A DNA stretch of 32,438 nucleotides from the NCBI GenBank assembly GCA_035281845.1, contig DATEVL010000079.1:1-32438 (forward strand), given 5' to 3'. A program made the position numbers and the translations under genes. This stretch comes from DATEVL01 sp035281845 (GTDB lineage Bacteria; Chloroflexota; Anaerolineae; Anaerolineales; E44-bin32). The notes beneath the pieces were generated by a model, which was not told the DNA's origin, did no database searches, and saw only the letters and a program-made list of their open reading frames with translations. This document shows positions 1 to 7,512 of this stretch, one piece after another (position 1 is the stretch's first letter; each line of letters starts with the position of its first letter).

Positions 1-390
1 GCAGTCGCCTTGGGAGTCGTGGGCATCTTCCTGCCGATCCTGCCGACGACGCCGTTTCTGCTCCTGGCGGCGTTTCTCTTTGCTCGAAGCTCCGAGCACT
101 TCTACCGCTGGCTCCATACGAATCGGTGGTTCGGGGCGTATCTGACGAACTACCGTGAAGGGCGCGGCCTTCCGGCGCGCGAGAAGACCATGACGATCGT
201 CGCCTTGTGGCTGGCGATCGGGCTCTCGGCCGCCCTCGCCCTCTCGAGCTGGTGGCCGAGGGCGGCGCTGCTGGCGATCGCCGTGGCCGTGACGATTCAC
301 CTTCTTCGCATCCCCACCTTTCGACCGCAGACGCAAGTTACGCCCGTACGGGAATCCCACGCGCCCGATCCATCCCGGCCGAATGTGTAG
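1..390 (+). CDS. DUF454 (YbaN-like) inner-membrane protein, 5' truncated
   Basis: The reading frame is open from the left edge, so the gene begins outside the window; the TTG at 10 is probably internal. The visible 126+ residues begin with the family signature GIFLPILPTTPFLLLAAFLF (a first membrane segment) followed by ARSSEHFYRWL. Around residues 60-95 there are two more hydrophobic stretches. This is the DUF454/YbaN family of small inner-membrane proteins, whose biochemical role is not known. The C-terminal ~25 residues are polar and unlike the family core. The TAG stop at 388-390 is the first three bases of a dispersed TAGTCCCCGG palindrome, so the gene end has probably been reshaped by that element. 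Family assignment is firm; function is open. Confidence 0.8.
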   Translation, partial: AVALGVVGIFLPILPTTPFLLLAAFLFARSSEHFYRWLHTNRWFGAYLTNYREGRGLPAREKTMTIVALWLAIGLSAALALSSWWPRAALLAIAVAVTIHLLRIPTFRPQTQVTPVRESHAPDPSRPNV

Positions 391-411
391 TCCCCGGCGT
401 TAGCCGGGTTC
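388..411. repeat. Dispersed TAGTCCCCGG palindromic element
   Basis: TAGTCC is followed by CCCGGC (393-398), a four-base loop and GCCGGG (403-408). The same motif recurs at 640-661 and, in reverse orientation, in every unit of the array at 714-1170. It overlaps the stop codon of the upstream gene. Confidence 0.7.
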
Positions 412-461
412 TCAGGCGACGGAAGCGCGCCACACAGGCATAGACCCAAGCCCCTCAGAAT

Positions 462-491
462 GAATCCGTAGCCGCAGGCTTCAGCCTGCGT
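462..491. repeat. GCAGGCTTCAGCCTGC palindromic element
   Basis: CGCAGGCT (473-480), a two-base TC loop and AGCCTGCG (483-490) form a perfect 8-bp hairpin. It is preceded by GAATCCGT at 463, an octamer that recurs at 619 before the next palindrome. It looks like a second, sequence-distinct family of short dispersed palindromes sitting among the TAGTCC family. Confidence 0.6.
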
Positions 492-637
492 CCGGCCCCC
501 GCGTGTAATCCCCGGCTTGCGCCCTTGGCGCCCTGTAGAGGGCGAAGCACCCCGAGCGTAGCGAGGGGTTAGCGGGGCCTTCATTTGCCTCAGGCTGCCG
601 AAAGGGCTCCCTCAAAGTGAATCCGTCCGGCCTCGCG

Positions 638-662
638 TGTAGTCCCCGGCTTTAGCCGGGGC
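638..662. repeat. Dispersed TAGTCCCCGG palindromic element, second copy
   Basis: CCCCGGCT (644-651), TT and AGCCGGGG (654-661) make a perfect 8-bp stem preceded by GTAGT. It is in the same orientation as the copy at 388 and opposite to the following tandem array. Confidence 0.7.
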
Positions 663-713
663 TCTTGTGGCGCTACTGAAGCTGTTTCGGAACCGAGGAA
701 GGTCTTGGCAACG

Positions 714-1170
714 TCTTGCCCGGCCCGAGGCCCGGGACTACCAAGAAACTTCGACGTTAGCCTTGCCCGGGCTAAAGCCCGGGACGACCAAGAAACTTCG
801 ACGTTAGCCTTGCCCGGGCCGAGGCCCGGGACGACCAAGAAACTTCGACGTTAGCCTTGCCCTGGCTAAAGCCCGGGACTACCAAGAAACTTCGACGTAA
901 GCCTTGCCTGGGCTAAGCCCGGGTCTACCAAGAACTTCGACGCTAGCCTTGCCAGGGCTAAGCCCGGGGCCACCAAGAAACTTCGACGTTTAGCCTTGCC
1001 CGGGCTAAAGCCCGGGACGACCAAGAAACTTCGACGTAGGCCTTGCCCGGGCTAAAGCCCGGGACTACCAAGAAACGTCGACGTAAGCCTTGCCCGGGCT
1101 AAAGCCCGGGACGACCAAGAAACTTCGACGTAAGCCTTGCCCGGGCTAAGCTCGGGTCTACCAAGACGTC
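714..1170. repeat. Tandem array of ten ~47-bp hairpin-bearing units
   Basis: The shared AAGAAACTTCGACG block starts at 743, 790, 837, 884, 930, 975, 1023, 1070, 1117 and 1163, giving periods of 45-48 (mostly 47). Each unit is an 18-bp palindrome of the type CCCGGGCT-AA-AGCCCGGG, then ACTACC/ACGACC, AAGAAACTTCGACGT and AAGCCTTG. Copies 1 and 3 carry GGCC..GGCC versions, in which the innermost T-A pair is replaced by C-G, so pairing is retained. Copies 4-6 and 10 carry point changes that weaken the stem. No coding frame is credible here. The rest of the gene-free stretch 391-1230 holds only the short palindromes and G/C-rich sequence. Confidence 0.93.
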
Positions 1171-1230
1171 CACGTTGCCCAACTGTCATCTAGCGGCCCC
1201 GCCCGGGGTAACTAGGGTCGCGGCCACATC

Positions 1231-2151
1231 TCACGCGGCCGCTGGCACGATGCTGGCGCGGTGAGACCGATGGACGATCAAGATCCCACCCAAGACGGCG
1301 GCGCCGCCGACCCACTGCACCAACGACAAGGGCTCACCCAGGAGAGGGACGGCCAGTAGGGCCGTCACCACCGGTTGGCCCACCATCGTCGCGGCGACCA
1401 ACGAGGCCGGCAGAAGCCCGAGCGCATAACCCACGGCCACGTATCCGAGAACTTGCGTGACCAGCCCGAGGCCGATGAACGACGCCCATGTCTGAGGCGG
1501 ATAGCCGGTGAGGGGATAGCCGATCAGAAGCACGACTGCCAAGAGGATGAAGGACGAGGCGACGCCGGCGGAGGCCACATAGGGCAAAGACGCCAAATGC
1601 CTGCGCCCGAATTGAGTCGCCAGGTAGTAGCCGGCGTAGAAAACACCGGCCGCCAGGGCCAACAGATCGCCAACCCCGAAGGCAAAGTCGTGAAGAAAAT
1701 CTGCGCCCAGCACGGCGGCGGCGCCCGCGAGGACGAGCCCCAACCCGATCCAGAATTGCCCGCCCAACCTCTCCCTGAAGAACAAAACCGATGCGATGGC
1801 GACCCACAAGGGGGCGGTGTTGGCGAGCAACGTGGCATTGGCGGCGGAGGTGTAGAGCACGGCTGTGTTCCACAGGGCCAGGTCGAAGGACAAGGCGACG
1901 CCGCCGATCAACGCCAACCGCAGCCCCGCCGGCGGCCAGTGCCGTGGATTTCCGTGGCGCACGACGGCGATCGGCACCAGAATCATCGATGCGATCGCCA
2001 TCCGGTAGAGGCCGGTGACGGCGCCCGGCGCCGCAGCCCACCGGACAAAGAGCGCCGAGAATCCCAACGCCAGGATGCCTACGCCCATGCCTGCGTAAGG
2101 CAGGGCGGGCGTTTTGGAAGCCGAAGCGGTGGGGGAGGCGATCTCAGCCAT
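1231..2151 (-). CDS. EamA/DMT-family transporter
   Basis: A 306-residue protein with about ten evenly spaced hydrophobic segments in two similar halves, the architecture of EamA (DMT superfamily) metabolite exporters. The first half contains PGAVTGLYRMAIASMILVPI and LWNTAVLYTSAANATLLANT, a typical EamA signature. The second half ends with LLGEPLSLVQWVGGAAVLGG, the usual C-terminal EamA motif. The substrate cannot be told from sequence. It stands alone on the minus strand; its start (ATG at 2149-2151) is separated from the divergent maf operon by ~240 bp carrying a palindromic element. Confidence 0.88.
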   Translation of the reverse strand: MAEIASPTASASKTPALPYAGMGVGILALGFSALFVRWAAAPGAVTGLYRMAIASMILVPIAVVRHGNPRHWPPAGLRLALIGGVALSFDLALWNTAVLYTSAANATLLANTAPLWVAIASVLFFRERLGGQFWIGLGLVLAGAAAVLGADFLHDFAFGVGDLLALAAGVFYAGYYLATQFGRRHLASLPYVASAGVASSFILLAVVLLIGYPLTGYPPQTWASFIGLGLVTQVLGYVAVGYALGLLPASLVAATMVGQPVVTALLAVPLLGEPLSLVQWVGGAAVLGGILIVHRSHRASIVPAAA

Positions 2152-2184
2152 TCGGTGCTACGGGGCCGGGTCGTGACTCGTAAA

Positions 2185-2217
2185 CGGTAGGGGCGGGTTT
2201 CAAACCCGCCCCTACCG
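2185..2217. repeat. Perfect GTAGGGGCGGGTTT palindrome
   Basis: Arms 2185-2200 and 2202-2217 are exact inverted copies of 16 bp around a single C. The outer motif GTAGGGG..CCCCTAC is shared with elements at 6239-6333 and 13785-13814, so this is a member of a dispersed family. It lies between the divergent EamA and maf genes. It could act as a bidirectional transcription structure, but there is no T tract. Confidence 0.75.
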
Positions 2218-2292
2218 CGAGGGTCTGGGGTTCATGTAATGCCGCCTCTCATCGCATTCTAACACCCGGCCGGACGAGCCGACGCGTCCGGA

Positions 2293-2301
2293 TGCTATAA
2301 T
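2293..2301 (+). promoter_or_regulatory. Extended -10 promoter for the maf operon
   Basis: TGC-TATAAT at 2293-2301 is a perfect extended -10 element. No good -35 is visible at the right spacing, as is common for extended -10 promoters. The start site would be near 2308, giving a ~85-nt leader to the maf start. Confidence 0.5.
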
Positions 2302-2390
2302 CCCGCGCGGGCGGCCTTCGACCGCCGCTTTCGCGAATCGCCAGGTCGATGCGGCGAGCGCGTGCGTATCAGGCACTGCTGGGCTTGTGC

Positions 2391-3071
2391 GTGAGGATGA
2401 CTCTCAGTCTTGTGGACGTTTCCCGGATCATGCTCGCCTCAGGGTCGCCTCGACGCCAGGAACTGCTGAAGCTGGCGGGCTGGGAGATGGCTGTTCTCCC
2501 CGCCGAGGTTGAAGAGAAGGCGCGCGAACACGAGACCGGACGCGAACTGACTCGGCGGCTGGCGCGAAGCAAAGCTCAAGCTACGCCGTCCGTCCATGGA
2601 GCGATTGTGCTTGCTGCGGATACGATTGTCGTCGACGGCGAGGAACTTCTGGGGAAACCGGTCGACTCGGCCGAAGCGCGACACATGCTGGAGCGGCTGC
2701 GGGGCCGGAAGCACGTTGTGGTCACGTCACTCGCGCTCCAGACGCCGGATGGGACGCTGGTGCAGGACACCTGTGAATCGACGGTCTCAATGCGAGATTA
2801 CAGCCAGGAGGAGATCGACCGCTACCTGGCCAGTGGTCGACCGCTGGACAAAGCCGGTGCGTATGGGATTCAGGATGGACTCTTCGAGCCGGTCGAGGTT
2901 TCGACGTTCCAAGACTGTTTCGCCAATGTGATGGGGCTTCCGCTGTGCCACGTCGTGCGCAGCTTACGCCGGATCGGGGTCGAGCCGAAGGCCGACGTCC
3001 CGGCCGCTTGCATCGCGCACACCGGTTACGATTGTCACGTGTATCCGGCCATCCTGGCGGGGGATGCGTGA
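2391..3071 (+). CDS. maf: Maf family nucleotide pyrophosphatase
   Basis: Maf proteins hydrolyse non-canonical or modified nucleoside triphosphates to monophosphates and pyrophosphate (house-cleaning), and some were first described as septum-formation inhibitors. The N-terminal signature IMLASGSPRRQELLKLAGW is intact, followed by the ADTIVVDGEELLGKP motif with the catalytic Asp and DKAGAYGIQD near the end of the core. The start could be GTG 2391 or ATG 2397; an in-frame ATG at 2349 adds sequence not expected for the family and is disfavoured. About 25 residues after the usual end (ACIAHTGYDCHVYP) form a C-terminal tail. The stop overlaps the next gene's GTG start (GTGA), suggesting translational coupling. 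Confidence 0.92.
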   Translation: MRMTLSLVDVSRIMLASGSPRRQELLKLAGWEMAVLPAEVEEKAREHETGRELTRRLARSKAQATPSVHGAIVLAADTIVVDGEELLGKPVDSAEARHMLERLRGRKHVVVTSLALQTPDGTLVQDTCESTVSMRDYSQEEIDRYLASGRPLDKAGAYGIQDGLFEPVEVSTFQDCFANVMGLPLCHVVRSLRRIGVEPKADVPAACIAHTGYDCHVYPAILAGDA

Positions 3072-5290
3072 ACGCGCGACCTCGGCTGTCGTTGACCCTG
3101 CTCGCCTTGACGATGGCCGCCTGCGGCCGATCTGAGGCCACCGGCGAATTGCCCACCCCGGCGGTGACCTCCGTCGCCGCCCCCGATTCCGAGCAGGCCG
3201 CCGCCGAATTCCTGGACGCCTGGAAAGCTCAGGACTACAGGGCGATGTACGACATGCTCAGCCCGCTGACGCAAGACGCCGTTTCCCTCGATGACTTCGA
3301 GACGCGCTACGCCGACGTTCGACGCTCGGCCGCCGTCTCCGGGATCGACTACGAGATCGTTTCGTCGCTGGTCAATCCGCAGGCGGCGCAAGTGCGATAC
3401 CGGCTCAACCTCCACAGCGCGGTCTTCGGCGACATCGTCCGTGAGACCTACATGGACCTGACCCGCGCCGAAGACGACTGGCGCGTTGCCTGGAGCGATT
3501 CAGCCATCCTGCCTGAGCTCGCCGGCGGAAACACCCTCTTGGCCGATTATGTGACACCGACGCGGGCCAACATCTACGACCGGGCCGGCCTCGGCTTGGC
3601 CACCCAGACCGACGCCGTCGCGCTGTGGATCGACACCGGGATCCTCGGCGACGAGGATGCGCAGGACACGATGCTGCGCGTCCTGGCCCGCTTGCTCGAT
3701 CGCCACCCCGACAGCATCCGGGCGGACTACGAGAATTATCCGCCCGGCGCGTATTACATTCCGCTCGGCGAAGTATCGATCGAGGACTTCCGTCCCGTGC
3801 AAGACACGCTGGCGGAGACGGGCGGCGTGCGCTGGACGGAGTACACGACGCGCTACTATCCTTCCGGCGGTTTGGCGCCGCAATCGGTAGGCTATGTCAG
3901 CCAAGTCCGGCAGGAGGATCTGGCGGAGTATCAAGCGCTCGGCTACCGGGGGGATGAGTTCGTCGGTCAGGTGGGTCTGGAGGCGGTCTACGAGGACGAG
4001 CTGCGCGGCAAGCCGGGCGGCACGCTTTATGTGATGGACCCGGGGGGTCAGCCGGTGGGGACGATCGTCACCGTGGATCCGCAGTTGCCACAGGCGATCT
4101 ACACCACCCTCGACCGCGACCTGCAGCGCCAGGCGCAGCAGGCGATCGCGGAATTCCGCGGGGCGATCGTGGTCCTCGAGCGGGATAGCGGCCGCGTTCT
4201 GGCGCTGGTCTCGTCGCCGGGTTTCGATCCGAACCTGTTCGACACCCGCAACCCGAACTGGCAGTACGGCCTCTCAGGGATCCTGGAGGACCAACGGAAT
4301 CCGCTGGTCAACCGTGCCACCGTCTCCAGTTTCCCGCTGGGATCGGTCTTCAAGATGATCACGATGGCGGCCGCCCTCGAGTCGGGGCTCTACACACCCG
4401 AGAGCATCTACAACTGCACCGCGGAGTTCACCGAAGTCGCCGGTGGACCGTATTATGACTGGACGGTCGAGGCCGAGCTCCCGCCGTCGGGAGAGCTGAC
4501 CCTGCCGGAAGGTTTGATGCGGTCCTGCAACCCGTACTTCTGGCACATCGGTGTCGACCTGTTCAACCGCGGCCACCCGACGGCGCTGCCGGATATGGCC
4601 AAGGCATTCGGCCTGGGGAAACCTACCGGCATCGAGATCAATGAGTCGGGCGGACTGGTGCCCGACCCGGATTGGAAGCAGCAATCGACCGGCGAGGATT
4701 GGTCGTCCTCCGACTCGATGCAACTGGCGATCGGTCAATCGGCGCTCAACGTGACGCCGCTGCAGGTGGCTCGCTTTATCGCGGCGCTCGGCAATGGCGG
4801 GACGTTGTACCAGCCGCAGATGGTCGAACGTATCCAGAACGCCGAAGGCGTGGTCTCGCATCAGTTCGAGCCGGTGGCCCAAGGGACGCTGCCTCTGTCG
4901 GAGGCGACCCTGGCGGTGGTGCAGGAAGCGATGGGGATGGTCGTGAACTCCCCGCGTGGCACGGCCTACCGGCGCTTTCTCAACTTCCCGATTACGCTCT
5001 ACGGCAAGACCGGAACGGCGGAAAGCGGCATCGAAGACCCCCACGCCTGGTTCGGCGGCTACACCGATGAAGGGCGGGAAGACAAGCCCGACATCGCGGT
5101 GGTCGTTCTCGCCGAGAATCAGGGCCAGGGTTCGGAGTGGGCGGCGCCGATCTTCCGCCGCGTCCTGGAAGCCTATTTCTTCGGCCAACCTTACATGACC
5201 TACCCGTGGGAGTCGCAGATCGGGGTGACGAAAACGGAGACCCCGACTCCCGGCCCCGATGAGGAGGCCACGGACACGCCGACTCCGTGA
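3068..5290 (+). CDS. Class B penicillin-binding protein, lipoprotein-anchored, MecA/PBP2-like
   Basis: A 740-residue transpeptidase that would cross-link peptidoglycan outside the membrane. GTG 3068 overlaps the maf stop and is preceded by a GGGGG stretch; frames further upstream lie inside maf. Residues 1-20 form a signal ending in TMAAC, a lipobox-like site. Residues ~38-150 resemble the NTF2-like MecA N-terminal domain (AAEFLDAWKAQDYRAMYDML). Then come the dimerisation region and the transpeptidase domain. The catalytic motifs are all present: SVFK with Ser426 and Lys429, SCN at 486-488, and KTGT at 647-650. The tail is Thr/Pro-rich (ETPTPGPDEE). Lipoprotein anchoring in place of an N-terminal TM helix is somewhat unusual. 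rsgA follows after 4 bp. Confidence 0.9.
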   Translation: MNARPRLSLTLLALTMAACGRSEATGELPTPAVTSVAAPDSEQAAAEFLDAWKAQDYRAMYDMLSPLTQDAVSLDDFETRYADVRRSAAVSGIDYEIVSSLVNPQAAQVRYRLNLHSAVFGDIVRETYMDLTRAEDDWRVAWSDSAILPELAGGNTLLADYVTPTRANIYDRAGLGLATQTDAVALWIDTGILGDEDAQDTMLRVLARLLDRHPDSIRADYENYPPGAYYIPLGEVSIEDFRPVQDTLAETGGVRWTEYTTRYYPSGGLAPQSVGYVSQVRQEDLAEYQALGYRGDEFVGQVGLEAVYEDELRGKPGGTLYVMDPGGQPVGTIVTVDPQLPQAIYTTLDRDLQRQAQQAIAEFRGAIVVLERDSGRVLALVSSPGFDPNLFDTRNPNWQYGLSGILEDQRNPLVNRATVSSFPLGSVFKMITMAAALESGLYTPESIYNCTAEFTEVAGGPYYDWTVEAELPPSGELTLPEGLMRSCNPYFWHIGVDLFNRGHPTALPDMAKAFGLGKPTGIEINESGGLVPDPDWKQQSTGEDWSSSDSMQLAIGQSALNVTPLQVARFIAALGNGGTLYQPQMVERIQNAEGVVSHQFEPVAQGTLPLSEATLAVVQEAMGMVVNSPRGTAYRRFLNFPITLYGKTGTAESGIEDPHAWFGGYTDEGREDKPDIAVVVLAENQGQGSEWAAPIFRRVLEAYFFGQPYMTYPWESQIGVTKTETPTPGPDEEATDTPTP

Positions 5291-5294
5291 GGCG

Positions 5295-6224
5295 ATGACC
5301 GAGACGAGTCTGATCCCCGGCCTGATCCTGCGCGCCCAATCCGGCTTTTTCGATGTCGATACGCAAGAAGGCCTCCTTCGCTGCCAGCTGCGCGGCCGCC
5401 TGACTCAACCGCGCCGGCAGACGGATGTCGCCGCCGCCGGCGACCGTGTGATGGTGAGTCGGATCGAACCGGGGATCGGGGTCATCGAGAAAGTCGAGGG
5501 GCGGGTGCGGGTCCTTTCTCGCCTGGCGCCCACGGGAAGACCCGATCGGAAAGGGCGACGCGAGCAAGTGCTGCTCGCCAATCCGGACCAACTGGCCTTT
5601 GTTTTCGCCGCCGCCGAACCGGATCCGAATCTGCGCCTGCTGGACCGCTTGCTGGTCGTCGCTGAACGCGAGCGGATCCCTGCGCTCATCATCGTCAACA
5701 AGATCGATCTCACCGGGCGCAGGGCGGCCGAAGAGGTTTTTGGCCTGTACGAAGGCTTGCAGTATCCTGTCTTGTATGTCTCGGCGAAGAGTGGAAAAGG
5801 GATCGGGGAGCTGCACAAGGTGCTGACGGGCAAGGTGACCGCCGTCGCCGGGAGATCGGGGGTCGGCAAGTCGAGCCTGCTCAACGCCATCCAGCCGGGG
5901 CTGTCGCTGCCGACGAAAGAAGTCAGCCAAACCACCGGCAAGGGCCGCCACGCGACGGTCTTTCCCGAGCTGGTGCCGTTGCAAGGCGGAGGTTACGTGG
6001 CGGATACACCCGGACTGCGCGCTTTCGCGTTGTGGGATATCGAGCCGGCTGAAGTGGACGCCTATTTTCGCGAGCTGCGACCACTGGTGCCGCAGTGCGC
6101 CTTCAGCGACTGCACCCACATGCACGAACCGGGCTGCGCCGTCGTCCAAGCGGTGGAGGACGGCCGAGTGGATGCGGGGCGTTATGAGTCGTACCTGCTG
6201 ATCCGCGCCGGGGAAGAGGAATGA
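5295..6224 (+). CDS. rsgA: Ribosome small-subunit GTPase RsgA
   Basis: RsgA is a circularly permuted GTPase that acts late in 30S subunit maturation. The 309-residue protein (ATG 5295, preceded by GTGAGGCG) has an N-terminal OB-fold region (~10-80). The permuted GTPase order follows: NKID (135-138), SAKSG (163-167), the P-loop GRSGVGKSS (186-194) and DTPG (237-240). The C-terminal zinc site reads C268-x4-C273-x-H275-x5-C281, matching the family. All expected residues are present and the length is normal. Its stop overlaps the next ATG (ATGA), so the downstream gene is probably translationally coupled. Confidence 0.96.
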   Translation: MTETSLIPGLILRAQSGFFDVDTQEGLLRCQLRGRLTQPRRQTDVAAAGDRVMVSRIEPGIGVIEKVEGRVRVLSRLAPTGRPDRKGRREQVLLANPDQLAFVFAAAEPDPNLRLLDRLLVVAERERIPALIIVNKIDLTGRRAAEEVFGLYEGLQYPVLYVSAKSGKGIGELHKVLTGKVTAVAGRSGVGKSSLLNAIQPGLSLPTKEVSQTTGKGRHATVFPELVPLQGGGYVADTPGLRAFALWDIEPAEVDAYFRELRPLVPQCAFSDCTHMHEPGCAVVQAVEDGRVDAGRYESYLLIRAGEEE

Positions 6225-7282
6225 ACCGGGCGATTACCGTAGGGGCTGGCCTTGTGCCTGCCCCAGGCCATGCCCCTGCCCCGGGCCCTGCAAATCTCCG
6301 GAGGCACGGGGCGACCACAAGGGTCGCCCCTATGATTGGTATCCTGGCCGTGCTGCCGCTGGCGCTGATGGCGCTTGCCTCTCCTGCGCTGGCTCAAGGG
6401 GAGGGCGGCCGTTACTACTCGCAGACCGGGCACACCCTCGACGCCCGCTTCGTCGCTTTCTTCGATGGCCACGGAGGTGAAGCGATCCTGGGCTATCCGA
6501 TCACCGATTCCTTCATCGATCCGCAGAGCGGGTGGAGGACACAGTATCTCGAGAACGCCAGGCTGGAGTTAGCGCCGGAGGGAAGCGCCGGGGTGGTGGG
6601 GATCCGGCTGAGCGCGCTCGGCGAGGCGCTCGGCGGGTGGCAGGCTCCCCTAACCCCGGACCAGATTCCCGCCCCCACCGACGCCACGTGCCGTTTCTAC
6701 GCCGAGTCCGGCCACGCCGTCTGTCACGCCTTCCTCGACTTCTACCTTTCTCATGGTGGCCCGGCTCAGTTCGGCTTTCCGATTTCAGAGTTCAAGCTGG
6801 AGGGGGAGCGCATCGTCCAGTATCTCCAGGCGTTCCGCTTCGACTGGTATCCCGAGGCCGCGCCGGAGGCTCGAGTGCGGCTGGCTCCGCTCGGCCGTCT
6901 GCATTTCGAGGCCATGGGTTACGATCCGGCGCTGCTCCGGCCACGGCTTCCGTCGGATATCCAGCTCTATCAGGTGTTAGAGCTTCGGCCGCGGGTCTCG
7001 GTGGCGCATCCTGTGCTCGGGACCGACGGCCGCCAAACGGTCTTTGTCGCCGTGCGCGATCAGAACTTGAATCCCGTTGCGGGGGCGACCGTCGTGCTGA
7101 CGATCCATCTGGCCGAAGGGGACCGTATCGTTCTGTTGCCCGTCACCGACGAACGCGGGCTGAGTCAGATCTCCTTTGACTACGCCGGGCAGCCGCGCGG
7201 CTCGAGCGTGGCCCTGGACGGAACCGCCGTCCTCGACCGGCTGCAGGCACTGACGCGCGATTCGTTCTTGATCTGGTATTGA
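6221..7282 (+). CDS. Secreted protein with LGFP-like repeats, signal peptide interrupted by an in-frame palindromic element
   Basis: ATG 6221 overlaps the rsgA stop. Residues 1-6 (MNRAIT) are followed by 31 codons encoded by a 93-bp element, then a signal core MIGILAVLPLALMALASPAL ending in AQ. The mature part has two similar repeats, DGHGGEAILGYPITDSF.. (~85-130) and SHGGPAQFGFPISEF.. (~170-215), of the LGFP-like wall-associated type common in Chloroflexota exported proteins. The C-terminal ~90 residues (TVFVAVRDQNLNPVAGATVV) look like an Ig-like/invasin-type beta-sandwich. An alternative start is ATG 6332, which lies at the end of the element and gives a signal with no basic n-region. The specific function is unknown. 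Confidence 0.75.
   Translation: MNRAITVGAGLVPAPGHAPAPGPANLRRHGATTRVAPMIGILAVLPLALMALASPALAQGEGGRYYSQTGHTLDARFVAFFDGHGGEAILGYPITDSFIDPQSGWRTQYLENARLELAPEGSAGVVGIRLSALGEALGGWQAPLTPDQIPAPTDATCRFYAESGHAVCHAFLDFYLSHGGPAQFGFPISEFKLEGERIVQYLQAFRFDWYPEAAPEARVRLAPLGRLHFEAMGYDPALLRPRLPSDIQLYQVLELRPRVSVAHPVLGTDGRQTVFVAVRDQNLNPVAGATVVLTIHLAEGDRIVLLPVTDERGLSQISFDYAGQPRGSSVALDGTAVLDRLQALTRDSFLIWY
6239..6333. repeat. GTAGGGGC..GCCCCTA element inside a coding region
   Basis: Terminal GTAGGGGC (6239-6246) and GCCCCTAT (6326-6333) are near-perfect inverted ends. Internally GGGGCGACC (6308-6316) and GGTCGCCCC (6322-6330) form a 9-bp hairpin with a five-base loop. From 6239 to 6331 is 93 bp, a multiple of three with no in-frame stop, so the host frame is preserved. 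Confidence 0.7.
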
Positions 7283-7474
7283 GCTGGCTACCCGGCCTCT
7301 CGGGACCTTGGCGGTCACCCCGTCCCGCGAATCATGTACTCCGCCTTCACGGTCTGGCGCGCACGCCGAGGCTAGATCCAGGTCGTTGACGTCGGAACCG
7401 GGGGCTCTTTCGGCTGGGAGGGTGGGCGAGGGTGCTTCGCGGGCCTAGCCGATGCGGTGCCAGAGGGTCGTCGG

Positions 7475-7512
7475 CTGGCCACTGGCCACCGACCACTGAC
7501 CACTGACCACTG
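7475..7512. repeat. Tandem heptad repeat GRCCACY, five copies
   Basis: GGCCACT GGCCACC GACCACT GACCACT GACCACT are contiguous at 7478-7512. The heptads belong to the same family as the two inverted tracts flanking 26255-26489. The tract sits just outside the coaE stop in the 230-bp gap between two convergent genes; the rest of that gap shows no other recognisable feature. Confidence 0.8.

Noticed and set aside
590..838. Minus-strand ORF of 82 residues across the repeats
   Set aside because: Its translation is just the palindromic 47-bp unit read through; the internal peptide repeats follow the DNA repeat.
714..1170. CRISPR array
   Set aside because: The period is regular, but the whole unit, including the linker, repeats. 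There are no unique spacers and no cas genes.
1375..2190. Plus-strand ORF of 271 residues opposite the EamA gene
   Set aside because: It is rich in Gln/Arg/Gly with no domain pattern, a typical antisense shadow of a high-GC membrane-protein gene.
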